Assembly: GCF_001632775.1 (NCBI RefSeq)
Contig: NZ_CP015249.1
Location: forward strand, 2,212,686 to 2,276,685
Reading direction: 5' to 3'
Length of the DNA stretch: 64,000 nucleotides
Source: Dokdonella koreensis DS-123
Lineage (GTDB): Bacteria; Pseudomonadota; Gammaproteobacteria; Xanthomonadales; Rhodanobacteraceae
Below, piece after piece: positions 1 to 8,470 of this stretch. A program made the position numbers and the translations under genes. Under the pieces are notes generated by a model. The model did not search any database, was not told the origin of the DNA, and was given only the letters and a program-made list of their open reading frames with translations. The first letter of the stretch is position 1; each line of letters begins with the position of its first letter.

Positions 1-151
1 GCAGCAGGCGGAACGGGTTGAGACGGCCGTGATCGGGGACGCGTATCGCCGCCTCAAGCAGGGTGCGAAGCTGCGCCTCGTCGGGGCCGGGGCCGGTGAG
101 CTGGCGGGACGGGACGGAGAGTCGGGCGGTGATCGGTTGCAGGAGGGACAT
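1..151 (-). CDS. Nitroreductase-family protein, N-terminal part only
   Basis: The minus strand opens at an ATG (149-151) and stays open to the window edge, giving 50 residues. The run R-V-P-D-H-G-R-L-N-P-F-R at about residues 37-48 matches the FMN-binding start of small YdjA-like nitroreductases (family pattern A-P-D-H-x-x-x-x-P-W-R). Such proteins are cytoplasmic flavoenzymes that reduce nitro compounds or quinones with NAD(P)H. The catalytic remainder lies outside the window, so substrate and length cannot be judged. A G-rich ribosome site is not evident. The gene is divergent from the transhydrogenase genes and shares their 113-base intergenic region. Family assignment is fairly good; specific function is unknown. 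Confidence 0.7.
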   Translation of the reverse strand, partial: MSLLQPITARLSVPSRQLTGPGPDEAQLRTLLEAAIRVPDHGRLNPFRLL

Positions 152-204
152 GGACCCGTGGCGTCGTGCGTGGAAAGCGCAGCAGTGTAGCAATTCACCT
201 GCTG

Positions 205-233
205 CTTACATCGGCCGGCAGTTCGGCTAGGAT
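205..233 (+). promoter_or_regulatory. Possible sigma-70-type promoter for pntAA
   Basis: A CTTACA hexamer (205-210) lies exactly 17 bases before TAGGAT (228-233), each matching the consensus at four of six positions. It sits about 30 bases before the pntAA start. This is a pattern match only. Confidence 0.35.
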
Positions 234-264
234 GCCGGTCTCTCGAACAGCGCGGGGAGAGAAC

Positions 265-1398
265 ATGCCGGTTGCCGTTGTCGTACTGCGCGAAACCGCG
301 GCGGGCGAGCGTCGCGTCGCCCTGACGCCGGACGTGGTGAAGAAGCTGAAGGCCCGAGGCGCCGATGTCCTCGCCGAGGCCGGAGCCGGGGAATCGGCCT
401 ACTTTTCCGACGCCGCGCTCGACGCGACGCAGGTGCTGGACCGCGCCGGAGCATTGGCGCGTGCGGACGTCCTGCTTCGGGTCCAGCCTCCCGACCCGGA
501 CGAGATCGCAGGCCTCAAGGCGGGTGCGGTGGTCATCGCGCACCTGCAGCCGCATCGGGATCCGGAGCGGGTCAAGGCGCTGCGCGATCGCAAGATCACG
601 GCCTTCGCGATGGAACTGCTGCCGCGCACGACGCGCGCCCAGGCGATGGACGTGCTGTCCTCGCAGGCGGCCGTCGCCGGCTACAAGGCGGTACTGATCG
701 CCGCCGAGGCCGCACCGAAGTTCTTCCCGATGCTGACCACCGCCGCCGGCACGATCCGGCCGAGCAAGGTGCTGGTCGTCGGCGCCGGCGTCGCCGGCCT
801 GCAGGCGATCGCGACCGCGCGCCGCCTCGGCGCGCAGGTGGAAGGATTCGACGTCCGCCCCGAGACCCGCGAGCAGATCGAGTCGCTCGGCGCGAAATTC
901 CTCGATCTGGGCGTCAGCGCGGCCGGCAGCGGCGGCTATGCGCGCGAGCTGACCGCCGAAGAGCGCGAGCGACAGCAGCAGGCGCTGGCCGACCATCTCA
1001 AGGGCATCGATGTCGTGGTCACCACGGCGGCCGTGCCGGGACGGCAGGCGCCACGCATCGTCAGCGCGGCAATGGTGGCCGGCATGAAAGCGGGCGCCGT
1101 CATCGTCGACATCGCGGCCGAATCCGGCGGCAACTGCGAGTTGACCGAGGCCGGCCGCACCGTCGTGTCACCCAACGGCGTCAGCATCATCGGCACGGTC
1201 AACCTGCCGGCTTCCGCCCCGATCCACGCCAGCGAGATGTACGCACGCAACCTCTACAACTTCCTCGAGCTGTCCCTGAACGACGGAGCGCTGACGCTGA
1301 ACTGGGACGACGAGCTGATCGCCAAGACCTGCCTCACCCACGATGGCCGCATCCTGCACGAGCCGACGCGCCAGCTGATCGAAGGAGCCCAGTCATGA
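265..1398 (+). CDS. pntAA: NAD(P) transhydrogenase alpha subunit, part 1 (NAD-binding)
   Basis: This is the soluble domain I of proton-translocating transhydrogenase, which passes hydride between NADH and NADP+ on the cytoplasmic face of the inner membrane. The 377-residue product has an alanine-dehydrogenase/PNT N-terminal domain (about 1-130) followed by a Rossmann domain with G-A-G-V-A-G near residue 172. The ATG at 265 was chosen because GGGGAGAG sits 5-7 bases before it and the protein begins with the family's V-x-x-E-x-x-x-G-E-R-R-V-A-L start; the open frame extends upstream to 166 without family similarity. It overlaps pntAB by four bases (ATGA). The split of alpha into two genes is the arrangement known from Rhodospirillum and many proteobacteria. 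Confidence 0.96.
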   Translation: MPVAVVVLRETAAGERRVALTPDVVKKLKARGADVLAEAGAGESAYFSDAALDATQVLDRAGALARADVLLRVQPPDPDEIAGLKAGAVVIAHLQPHRDPERVKALRDRKITAFAMELLPRTTRAQAMDVLSSQAAVAGYKAVLIAAEAAPKFFPMLTTAAGTIRPSKVLVVGAGVAGLQAIATARRLGAQVEGFDVRPETREQIESLGAKFLDLGVSAAGSGGYARELTAEERERQQQALADHLKGIDVVVTTAAVPGRQAPRIVSAAMVAGMKAGAVIVDIAAESGGNCELTEAGRTVVSPNGVSIIGTVNLPASAPIHASEMYARNLYNFLELSLNDGALTLNWDDELIAKTCLTHDGRILHEPTRQLIEGAQS

Positions 1399-1688
1399 TC
1401 GACGGTTTTCTTGCGCTGTACATCTTCATGCTGGCCGCATTCACCGGCAAGGAGATCATCTCGCGGGTGCCGGTGATCCTGCACACGCCGCTGATGTCGG
1501 GCTCGAACTTCGTCCACGGCATCGTGCTGGTCGGCGCGATGATCGCGCTGGCGCATGCCGACACGCCGTTGGCCAAGTTCATCGGCTTTCTCGGCGTGGC
1601 GCTGGGCGCCGGCAACGCCGCCGGTGGCTATGTCGTCACCGAACGCATGCTCGAGATGTTCAAGTCGAGCAAGGACAAGCAGGACTAA
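1395..1688 (+). CDS. pntAB: NAD(P) transhydrogenase alpha subunit, part 2 (membrane)
   Basis: This 97-residue protein is the membrane portion of the alpha subunit, part of the proton channel (domain II). It shows an N-terminal hydrophobic helix (about 3-17), then G-K-E-I-I-S-R-V-P and H-T-P-L-M-S-G-S-N motifs typical of PntA membrane segments, followed by two further hydrophobic stretches (about 42-57 and 61-80) and a charged tail. It starts inside the stop codon of pntAA, so the two are probably translationally coupled. A 63-base gap separates it from pntB. Length is normal for the separate PntAB type. Confidence 0.95.
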   Translation: MIDGFLALYIFMLAAFTGKEIISRVPVILHTPLMSGSNFVHGIVLVGAMIALAHADTPLAKFIGFLGVALGAGNAAGGYVVTERMLEMFKSSKDKQD

Positions 1689-1751
1689 GCGATCCGGCGC
1701 CGCGACCGCGGTTCGCGCGGCGACGCGTTCCCACAGGCACGAGAGGGGTTC

Positions 1752-3161
1752 ATGGATACACAAACCGCATGGGTCTGGCTCGCCAAGGCCTCCTACTTCC
1801 TGGCCGCGGTGATGTTCATCCTCGGCATCAAGCGCATGTCCTCGCCGGTGACGGCGCGGCGCGGCATCGTGCAGGCGGGCATCGGCATGGTGATCGCGAC
1901 GCTGGCCACGTTCGCGATCACCGGCGGCCACAACCTCTGGCTGATCGTCGGCGGCATCGTCGTCGGCGTGGTGCCGACCTGGCTCTGGGGCCGCCGCGTG
2001 GCGATGACCGACATGCCGCAGATGGTCGCCCTGTTCAACGGCATGGGCGGCGGCTCGGCGGCGGCGATCGGCGCCGGCGAGCTGCTGAAGTTCTCGCAGC
2101 CCGGCGCCGCGGTGCCGCCGGTGGCGACGCTGGCGCTGGCGGTGCTGGGCGCGCTGATCGGATCGGTCTCGATGACCGGCTCGATCATCGCCTGGGCCAA
2201 GCTCGACGGCCGCATGGACAAGCGCTTCACGTTCTCCGGCCAGCAGTTCGTGAATTTCGCGGTGCTCGTGGCCGCCGCGCTGGCGGGCCTGGCGCTGGTG
2301 CTGTGGCGGCTGGACGCCTCGCTGGTGGTCGTGTTCTTCGTGCTGGCGCTGGCCTTCGGCGTACTGATGACCTTGCCGATCGGCGGCGCCGACATGCCGG
2401 TGGTGATCTCGCTCTACAACGCCTTGACCGGACTGGCGGTCGCGTTCGAGGGCTACGTGATGCAGAACGAGGCTCTGATCATCGCCGGAACCGTGGTCGG
2501 CGCAGCCGGCACGTTCCTCACCCAGCTGATGGCCAAGGCGATGAACCGGCCGCTCAGCAACGTGCTGTTCTCCAACTTCGGCGGCGGCGGCGCGGGCGCT
2601 TCGGAGATCGCCGGGTCGCAGAAGCCGATCGAGGCCAGCGATGCGGCCTCGCTGCTCTACATGGCCGAGAAGGTCATCATCGTGCCGGGCTACGGCATGG
2701 CGGTCGCGCAGGCGCAGCACAAGATCTGGGAGCTGTCGCAGCTGCTGATCAAGTCGGGCAAGGATGTCCGTTTCGCGATCCACCCGGTGGCCGGCCGCAT
2801 GCCGGGACACATGAACGTGCTGCTCGCCGAAGCGGGCGTGCCGTACGACCTGATCGCCGACATGGACGACATCAATCCGGAGTTCAAGACCTGCGACGTG
2901 GCGATCGTCATCGGCGCCAACGACGTCGTGAATCCGGCGGCCAAGACCGACAAGACCTCGCCGATCTTCGGTATGCCGATCCTGGACGTCGTCGATTCGC
3001 GGCAGGTCATCGTCATCAAGCGCGGCAAGGGCACCGGTTTCGCCGGCATCGAGAACGCGCTGTTCTACGCCGACAACACCCGCCTGCTGTACGCCGACGG
3101 CAAAGAAGCGGCGAACCGGCTGATCAGTGAACTCAAGAGCATCGAGGGCGGCGGCCACTAG
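1752..3161 (+). CDS. pntB: NAD(P) transhydrogenase beta subunit
   Basis: The 469-residue beta subunit carries the remaining membrane helices (about residues 5-270, many alanine/leucine/valine-rich segments) and the NADP-binding domain III (about 300-465). Domain III is recognisable from G-Y-G-M-A-V-A-Q-A-Q at about 314-323, H-P-V-A-G-R-M-P-G-H-M-N-V-L-L-A-E-A and G-A-N-D-V-V-N-P-A, all hallmark blocks of PntB. With PntAA and PntAB it couples proton entry to NADPH production. The ATG at 1752 follows CACGAGAGGGGTTC, an adequate ribosome site. A possible GC-rich spacer precedes it, but the three genes read as one operon. Confidence 0.96.
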   Translation: MDTQTAWVWLAKASYFLAAVMFILGIKRMSSPVTARRGIVQAGIGMVIATLATFAITGGHNLWLIVGGIVVGVVPTWLWGRRVAMTDMPQMVALFNGMGGGSAAAIGAGELLKFSQPGAAVPPVATLALAVLGALIGSVSMTGSIIAWAKLDGRMDKRFTFSGQQFVNFAVLVAAALAGLALVLWRLDASLVVVFFVLALAFGVLMTLPIGGADMPVVISLYNALTGLAVAFEGYVMQNEALIIAGTVVGAAGTFLTQLMAKAMNRPLSNVLFSNFGGGGAGASEIAGSQKPIEASDAASLLYMAEKVIIVPGYGMAVAQAQHKIWELSQLLIKSGKDVRFAIHPVAGRMPGHMNVLLAEAGVPYDLIADMDDINPEFKTCDVAIVIGANDVVNPAAKTDKTSPIFGMPILDVVDSRQVIVIKRGKGTGFAGIENALFYADNTRLLYADGKEAANRLISELKSIEGGGH

Positions 3162-3174
3162 CTCCGGCGGGCAG

Positions 3175-4287
3175 ATGCCCGCGCGACAGGCGGCGGCGAC
3201 CGACCGCCTGGTCGCGCTCGACGCGCTGCGGGCGATCGCGGCGCTGCTGGTGGTCTGGATGCACGTCTCGGAGAGCTTCTACGGCCTGAGTCCGCAGACC
3301 GAAGCGAGCCGCTGGCTCTACGACGCGGCCCGCCTGCTCGATGCCGGCCGCGTGGGCGTGGTCGCGTTCTTCGTCATCAGCGGTTTCGTCATCCCGTTCA
3401 GCGTGCACCCGGAGCGGCCGCGGGCCGGCTGGGACTTCGCGATCCGGCGCGTCTTCAGGATCTACCCGGCGTATTGGCTCTCGGTCGCCGCCGGCGCCTA
3501 CGCCTGCCACTGGCTGTGGGGCCGGGAGTTCACGGCCGGCGAGTTCCTCGTCAACCTCACGCTGCTGCAGGACCTGATCGGGGTCCGGTCCGCGCAGGGC
3601 CTGTACTGGACGCTGGGCGTGGAGCTGGCGTTCTATGCGGTGTGCCTGGTCCTTGTGCTGACCGGCAGCATTCGCAACTACCGGCGCATCGCGCTTTTCT
3701 CCGCGACCCTGACGCTGGTCGTCGCCGCATCGCTGGTGTTCCGCGCAATGGGACGCCCGGCGCCGGGGTTCGACGTCCTGCCCTGGTTCGTGTACCTGGC
3801 GATCATGTCGATGGGCACGCTGTTGCGCGCCTGGTACGACGGCGAGCTGCGCGCGCCCGCCGTGCGCGCCTGCCTGTGGGGACTGCTGGCGTTCTACCTG
3901 GCCGGGCTGCCTCTGCTCTCGACGCTGGCGGCGAAACTGCCGTGGCAGCTGACGGTGCCGTACTCGATCGGGGTCGCGGTTTTCGTGCTCGGCATGACCG
4001 TCGTGCGCATCACGCATCCGGTCATGGCGTGGCTCGGCCGGATCAGCTATTCGATCTACCTGTTCCACGCCGTGGTGTTCTACCCCATGCTCTGGCTCCT
4101 GCTGCGCATTCCGGTCGAAGCCTGGTGGCGAACACGGCATCTGGCGTTCTACCTGGCCCTCAATGTCATCCTGACCGTCGCCGTCGCGGCGTTCGTCCAC
4201 GCCTTCGTCGAAAAACCGGGCATTCGCCTGGGACGCCGTGCGGCGGGGGTGTTCGCGCGGCAACGCACGGTCGCGCGAGACGCCTGA
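3175..4287 (+). CDS. Acyltransferase family 3 membrane protein
   Basis: This 370-residue integral membrane protein belongs to the acyltransferase-3 family, which O-acetylates or otherwise acylates surface sugars such as lipopolysaccharide or exopolysaccharide. Visible marks are the N-terminal L-D-A-L-R-A-I-A-A-L-L-V-V-x-x-H block (histidine thought to be catalytic), F-F-V-I-S-G-F-V-I, and R-R-V-F-R-I-Y-P-A-Y-W. About ten hydrophobic helices follow. The ATG at 3175 was preferred over one at 3127 because the latter would overlap pntB by 35 bases and add a polar, non-homologous start. It follows pntB by 13 bases, so it may be cotranscribed, but no functional link with transhydrogenase is known. 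Acceptor sugar cannot be told from sequence. Confidence 0.85.
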   Translation: MPARQAAATDRLVALDALRAIAALLVVWMHVSESFYGLSPQTEASRWLYDAARLLDAGRVGVVAFFVISGFVIPFSVHPERPRAGWDFAIRRVFRIYPAYWLSVAAGAYACHWLWGREFTAGEFLVNLTLLQDLIGVRSAQGLYWTLGVELAFYAVCLVLVLTGSIRNYRRIALFSATLTLVVAASLVFRAMGRPAPGFDVLPWFVYLAIMSMGTLLRAWYDGELRAPAVRACLWGLLAFYLAGLPLLSTLAAKLPWQLTVPYSIGVAVFVLGMTVVRITHPVMAWLGRISYSIYLFHAVVFYPMLWLLLRIPVEAWWRTRHLAFYLALNVILTVAVAAFVHAFVEKPGIRLGRRAAGVFARQRTVARDA

Positions 4288-4293
4288 GCGGCG

Positions 4294-4722
4294 CTAGCGC
4301 CCGCGCAGCACCAGCAAGGCCGCTGCGACCACCGAGCCGAGCATCATCGCCAGATCCCAGCCGTCGATCCGGCTTTGCATGACCGCGGTCGCCATGCCCG
4401 GGCCGATCTGCGCGAGCGCCGTACGCATCGGCAAGCCGAGCATCGAGGCGATGTGTGCAGTCGCCAGCAGGTACTGCGCATAGAAGCAGGCCGCCGCGGT
4501 GAAGCCGGCGGCCAGCAGGGCGCCACCGGCGTTTTGCGCGAAACCGTGGTTGCGCAACACCCAGGCCACGACCAGGGCGATCGGAAGCGCCAGTACGGTC
4601 AGGTTTCGAGCGACGTACAGCGACAGCACGCACCACACCGCACCGGCGGCCAGCGCACACATCGCGGCGGTTGCCAGGCCGAGCCAGCGCTGGCGCCGGA
4701 CGTGGAAGGCATCAGTGCCCAC
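4294..4722 (-). CDS. Small hydrophobic membrane protein, function unknown
   Basis: A 142-residue protein with a basic N-terminus (H-V-R-R-Q-R-W) and about four hydrophobic segments (roughly 14-36, 38-55, 64-88 and 120-140). I do not recognise the family. The GTG at 4722 is the start used here; the exact start is uncertain and no strong ribosome site was seen. It converges on the acyltransferase gene with only six bases between the two stop codons, and is divergent from the MocR-type regulator, sharing a 140-base intergenic region with it, so that regulator could control it. Alanine- and leucine-rich composition matches its neighbours in GC, so it is probably resident. Confidence 0.6.
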   Translation of the reverse strand: MGTDAFHVRRQRWLGLATAAMCALAAGAVWCVLSLYVARNLTVLALPIALVVAWVLRNHGFAQNAGGALLAAGFTAAACFYAQYLLATAHIASMLGLPMRTALAQIGPGMATAVMQSRIDGWDLAMMLGSVVAAALLVLRGR

Positions 4723-4862
4723 GGCAGCAGGCGGGCAGGGTCGGGCAGGGCACGGGGGACGGGGGGCGAATGCGGGAACGGGCGCCGATCATAGCGCAGC
4801 ACGATCGATCGCCACACGGCGACGCGCATCGCAGCGACGGACCCGGCGTCCGGATTGGTACC

Positions 4863-6371
4863 ATGCAGCTCGCGTTCTGGGCGACGCTGGGAGGTCCGGT
4901 CGTGCACATCGAGCTGGACGGGCAGGGGCCGCGCTACGGCCAGCTGATCCGTGCGTTCAAGGACGCGATCCTGACCGGACGCCTGCCGGCGGGCGCGCGC
5001 CTGCCGGCCAGCCGCAGTCTGGCGTCGGAGCTGGAACTGTCGCGCAACACCGTCCTTGCCGCCTACGAGCAACTGCAGGCCGAGGGGTTCCTGGTCGGGC
5101 GCGTCGGGTCGGGCAGCTATGTCGCCCCGATCGCGCTCGGCAAATCCGCTTCCCGCAGGATCGCCGCGCAACCGGTGGCTCCGCTGTCGGCATTCGCGCG
5201 GCGCGCGCTGGCCGCCAGCGAGGGCGCATTCCAGGGCGCACGCGCGCCGATGCGCTTGCGCTACAACCTCCAGTACGGCCTGCCGCTCGCCAATCCGGCC
5301 CTGGCCAGCGCCTGGCGGCGCGAGGTCAGCCGGGCGGCGGAGGAGGCCGATCCGGACTACCCCGACCCGCAGGGCTTGCCGGCCTTGCGCGAGCAGATCT
5401 GCGACTACCTCGCCCGCCGCCGCGGCGTGCAGGCCGAGCCGGACGATGTCCTGGTCGTGTCCGGCACCCAGCAGGCGTTCGCGCTGGCGGCGCGCGTGCT
5501 GCTGACGTCCGGCGACGGGGTGGCGCTGGAGGACCCGCACTACCGCGGCGCGCGCCAGGTGTTCCTGGCCCAGGGCGCGCGCGTGCACGGCTGCCGGGTC
5601 GACGCCGAAGGTCTGGTGCCGCAGGCGCTGCCGGCCCGCGCGCGCCTGGCCGTCGTCACGCCGTCGCACCAGTTCCCGACCGGGGCCTTGCTGCCGCTGG
5701 CGCGCCGCATGGCCCTGCTCGAATGGGCGGCCACACGGCGTGCCTGGCTGGTGGAGGACGACTACGACGGCGAGTTCAGGTATGCCGGCCGGCCGTTGGC
5801 CGCCCTGAAGTCGCTCGATCGCGACGATCGCGTGATCTACATCGGCAGCTTTTCCAAGGCGCTGTTCCCGGCGCTGCGCCTGGGCTACATGGTCATTCCG
5901 AATGCCCTGCGACGACCGCTGGTCGCGGCCAAGTGGCTGGAAGACCGCGGTTGCAGCGCGCTGGAACAGGCGGCACTGGCGCGCTTCATCGCGGGCGGCG
6001 GCTTCGAGCGCCACCTGCGCCGCGCGGCGACGGCGTTGCGCCTGCGCCGCACGGCGATGCTGAACGGCCTGGCCCGCCATGCGGCCGGAGCCACCGAGGT
6101 CGCCGACTCGAGCGCCGGCATGCACGTGACCGCCTGGCTGCACGGCGTCAGTCATGCCGACAGCGAGCGCCTGGTCGCGCATGCGCGGTCACGCGGGCTG
6201 GGCCTGTACACACTGGCACCCTACTGCCTGCGGCCGCCGCCGCGCCCCGGGCTGCTGCTCGGCTATGCCGGCCTTTCGCCGGGCGATGTCGAAGCGGCGA
6301 TGCGCCTGCTCGGGCGCTGCCTGCGCGAACTCGGCCTGGGCGGTACGCCGGCCCTGGCGCCGTCCGGTTGA
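4863..6371 (+). CDS. MocR/PdxR-type transcription regulator
   Basis: The 502-residue protein has an N-terminal GntR winged helix-turn-helix (about 12-85: G-Q-L-I-R-A-F-K-D-A-I-L-T-G-R-L-P-A-G-A, then L-A-S-E-L-x-L-S-R-N-T-V) joined to an aminotransferase class-I fold. The lysine in S-F-S-K-A-L-F-P (about residue 334) is at the pyridoxal-phosphate position. MocR proteins usually sense PLP or an amino compound rather than catalyse transamination; PdxR controls vitamin B6 synthesis and GabR controls GABA use. The ATG at 4863 gives a normal start; the open frame continues upstream without similarity. No pdx or gab gene is adjacent, so the target is unknown; the divergent membrane protein gene is the natural candidate. 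Confidence 0.88.
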   Translation: MQLAFWATLGGPVVHIELDGQGPRYGQLIRAFKDAILTGRLPAGARLPASRSLASELELSRNTVLAAYEQLQAEGFLVGRVGSGSYVAPIALGKSASRRIAAQPVAPLSAFARRALAASEGAFQGARAPMRLRYNLQYGLPLANPALASAWRREVSRAAEEADPDYPDPQGLPALREQICDYLARRRGVQAEPDDVLVVSGTQQAFALAARVLLTSGDGVALEDPHYRGARQVFLAQGARVHGCRVDAEGLVPQALPARARLAVVTPSHQFPTGALLPLARRMALLEWAATRRAWLVEDDYDGEFRYAGRPLAALKSLDRDDRVIYIGSFSKALFPALRLGYMVIPNALRRPLVAAKWLEDRGCSALEQAALARFIAGGGFERHLRRAATALRLRRTAMLNGLARHAAGATEVADSSAGMHVTAWLHGVSHADSERLVAHARSRGLGLYTLAPYCLRPPPRPGLLLGYAGLSPGDVEAAMRLLGRCLRELGLGGTPALAPSG

Positions 6372-6518
6372 ACGGCAGCGGATCGCCCTGATATCGCAAG
6401 ACAGCCGGGCTCCAGCGCCGGGCCGCGACATCGCAGGCGCCCTGCGAGCACCGCTCAGCCCGAACGCCGTCGCGGCATAATGGGCGACTTTCCACGACCG
6501 GCCGACTCGACGCATTCC

Positions 6519-7076
6519 ATGTACGGTTACAGCCAGACATCCGAGCCGGTGCGGCTCGAGCGCGATTGCGAGGCCGTCATGGTCCCGCAGGGCGACGTCG
6601 TCACCTTGCCGGCGGGGCAGGCGGGCTACATCACCCAGGCGCTGGGCGGGAGCTTCACGGTCTACGTGGACGGCAACCTCTTCCGGATCAAAGGGTCCGA
6701 TGCCGACGCGCTCGGCAAGGCGGCGCCGCCACCGCTGGAACTGCCGGTGGACGCGGACGACGAAGCGGTCGAGCGGCTGGTCTGGGACCAGCTCAGGACC
6801 TGTTTCGATCCCGAGATCCCGGTCAACATCGTCGAGCTGGGCCTGGTCTACGACTGCGTGCTCGAGCACCGCGAGGACGGCATGCGCACGGTCGAGGTCC
6901 GCATGACGCTGACGGCGCCCGGCTGCGGCATGGGCGACATCCTGGTCGACGACGTGCGCACCAAGCTGGAACTGATCCCGACCATCGCCGAGGCCGATGT
7001 CGAGCTGGTCTTCGATCCGCCGTGGAACCAGGGCATGATGTCGGAAATCGCCCGACTCGAGACCGGCATGTTCTGA
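6519..7076 (+). CDS. sufT: SufT-like iron-sulfur assembly protein (DUF59)
   Basis: A 185-residue protein. The N-terminal part (about 8-65) resembles the extended SufT head (R-D-C-E-A-V-M-V-P-Q-G and T-L-P-A-G, then G-x-F-T-V-Y-V-D-G-N-L-F-R-I). The rest is the DUF59/MIP18 domain with D-P-E-I-P-V-N-I-V-E-L-G-L-V-Y-D and the cysteine in T-A-P-G-C-G-M-G-D that is conserved in Fe-S carrier proteins. SufT is a Fe-S cluster maturation factor in the cytoplasm. The ATG at 6519 was picked because the head domain starts there; 6480 is an upstream alternative. The gene normally accompanies a suf operon, but no suf gene is in view here. Confidence 0.85.
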   Translation: MYGYSQTSEPVRLERDCEAVMVPQGDVVTLPAGQAGYITQALGGSFTVYVDGNLFRIKGSDADALGKAAPPPLELPVDADDEAVERLVWDQLRTCFDPEIPVNIVELGLVYDCVLEHREDGMRTVEVRMTLTAPGCGMGDILVDDVRTKLELIPTIAEADVELVFDPPWNQGMMSEIARLETGMF

Positions 7077-7113
7077 GCCGGGGCGGCGTCCGGCAGCCAT
7101 GGGGAGGTCGAGG

Positions 7114-7536
7114 ATGAAGAAGATCAAGGGGTGGGCCGTCGCGCTCGGGATGCTGGTCCTGACGCTGGCCTTCGACCTGGTGGTCTGGGGCGCCGTGCCG
7201 TCGCTGCCGCACGTCGGCGAGCACATCGCGGCGTCGGCGCGCCGGGAGGCGCCGCTCGCGGCCACCTACATCTTTCTGGGACGGCCCATCGACGATGCCG
7301 TGCCGACCCTGCGTGGCTACGGCGCCGGCTGGCTGGAACAAGCCTGGAGCGAGGGCTTCGCGCGGATCGCCGAGGACGGCCGGGTGGCGATGGACCTCGT
7401 CACCGGCTCGACCTGGAACGCCGCGCACCGCTGGATCAAGCTGGCGTACTGGGCGCCGCCGGTCCTGCTGCCGGTGTTCCTCGTACTGTGGGCGCGGCGG
7501 CCGCGCCAGATCCGCATGATGGGCGCGCGACGCTGA
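7114..7536 (+). CDS. Small membrane protein, function unknown
   Basis: The 140-residue product starts with M-K-K-I-K-G and a hydrophobic helix (about 8-30), followed by a soluble, probably periplasmic loop of about 75 residues, a second helix (about 112-128) and a basic tail (A-R-R-P-R-Q-I-R-M-M-G-A-R-R) that should stay in the cytoplasm. GGGGAGGTCGAGG just before the ATG at 7114 decides the start over an in-frame ATG at 7099. It lies 37 bases after the sufT-like gene, same direction, and converges on pyrH. I do not recognise the family. Confidence 0.65.
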   Translation: MKKIKGWAVALGMLVLTLAFDLVVWGAVPSLPHVGEHIAASARREAPLAATYIFLGRPIDDAVPTLRGYGAGWLEQAWSEGFARIAEDGRVAMDLVTGSTWNAAHRWIKLAYWAPPVLLPVFLVLWARRPRQIRMMGARR

Positions 7537-7581
7537 GCGTGCCGCCCCGGACCGGCCGACGGCGCGCCGGAAGCGGATGGA

Positions 7582-8307
7582 TCACCCTTCGGTGTTGACC
7601 AGCGTGCCGATCTGCGCGCCTTCCATGATGCGCATCAGGTTGCCTGCCACGCCCATGTCGTAGATGCGCAGCGGCATCCGGTGGTCGCGGCACAGCGCGA
7701 TCGCGCTGGTGTCCATCACCCGCAGGTCGCGGTGGATGACTTCCTCGTAGGACAGGTGATCGTAGCGCTTGGCGGTCGGATCCTTGGCCGGGTCGGCCGT
7801 ATAGACGCCGTCCACCTTGGTCGCCTTGAGCAGCAGGTCGGCGCCGACCTCCACCGCCCTCAGCGCGGCGGCCGAGTCGGTGGTGAAGAACGGATTGCCG
7901 GTGCCGGCGGCGAACAGGACGATGCGGCCCTTCTCGAGGTGCCGGACCGCGCGGCGGCGAATGAAGTCCTCGCAGACCTCGTTGATCTTGATTGCGCTCA
8001 TCGTGCGCGCGAACCCGCCGGCCTTCTCGATCGCGTCCTGCATGGCCAGTGCGTTCATGACGGTGGCCAGCATGCCCATGTGGTCGCCGGTCACGCGGTC
8101 CATGCCGGCCGCCGCGAGGCCCTCGCCGCGGAAGATGTTGCCGCCGCCGATCACGACGCCGACCTGCACACCGGCCTTCTGGACCTCGATGATCTCGCGC
8201 GCCAGGCGCTGGATCACCTTCGGGTCGATGCCGTAGTCGGCTTCACCCATCAGTGCCTCGCCGGAGAGCTTGAGCAGAATGCGACGGTACGCGATCGAGC
8301 GGGTCAT
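7582..8307 (-). CDS. pyrH: Uridylate (UMP) kinase
   Basis: PyrH converts UMP to UDP with ATP in pyrimidine nucleotide synthesis; it is a cytoplasmic hexamer regulated by GTP and UTP. The 241-residue sequence has the amino-acid-kinase fold: K-L-S-G-E-A-L-M-G at the N-terminus, [38 protein letters not shown] and K-A-T-K-V-D-G-V-Y. The ATG at 8307 has GGAGA six bases upstream; an upstream in-frame ATG at 8328 lacks one. It lies downstream of tsf on the same strand but past a terminator, and frr, its usual next neighbour, is absent. Confidence 0.97.
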   Translation of the reverse strand: MTRSIAYRRILLKLSGEALMGEADYGIDPKVIQRLAREIIEVQKAGVQVGVVIGGGNIFRGEGLAAAGMDRVTGDHMGMLATVMNALAMQDAIEKAGGFARTMSAIKINEVCEDFIRRRAVRHLEKGRIVLFAAGTGNPFFTTDSAAALRAVEVGADLLLKATKVDGVYTADPAKDPTAKRYDHLSYEEVIHRDLRVMDTSAIALCRDHRMPLRIYDMGVAGNLMRIMEGAQIGTLVNTEG

Positions 8308-8417
8308 CAGGTTCTCCGAGGCGGGCAAAACAGCCGGATTTTACCCGAAGCGTCCATATGAAAATCATGTGACGGCCCTTGCCGGGCCGAATGCACGTGC
8401 GGCAGATGCGCACAACG

Positions 8418-8446
8418 AAAAAAGGCCGCGGTTTCCCGCGGCCTTT
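8418..8446 (-). terminator. Rho-independent terminator after tsf
   Basis: An 11-base perfect stem (8421-8431 with 8436-8446) with a four-base loop is followed on the minus strand by six T residues. It lies 25 bases past the tsf stop and separates rpsB-tsf from pyrH. Confidence 0.88.
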
Positions 8447-8470
8447 CGGGGTGGCGAACCACCGTCCTGT

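Noticed and set aside
1254-3158. 634-codon minus-strand frame opposite pntAA-pntB
   Set aside because: Histidine/arginine/aspartate-rich reading of the antisense strand with no family features.
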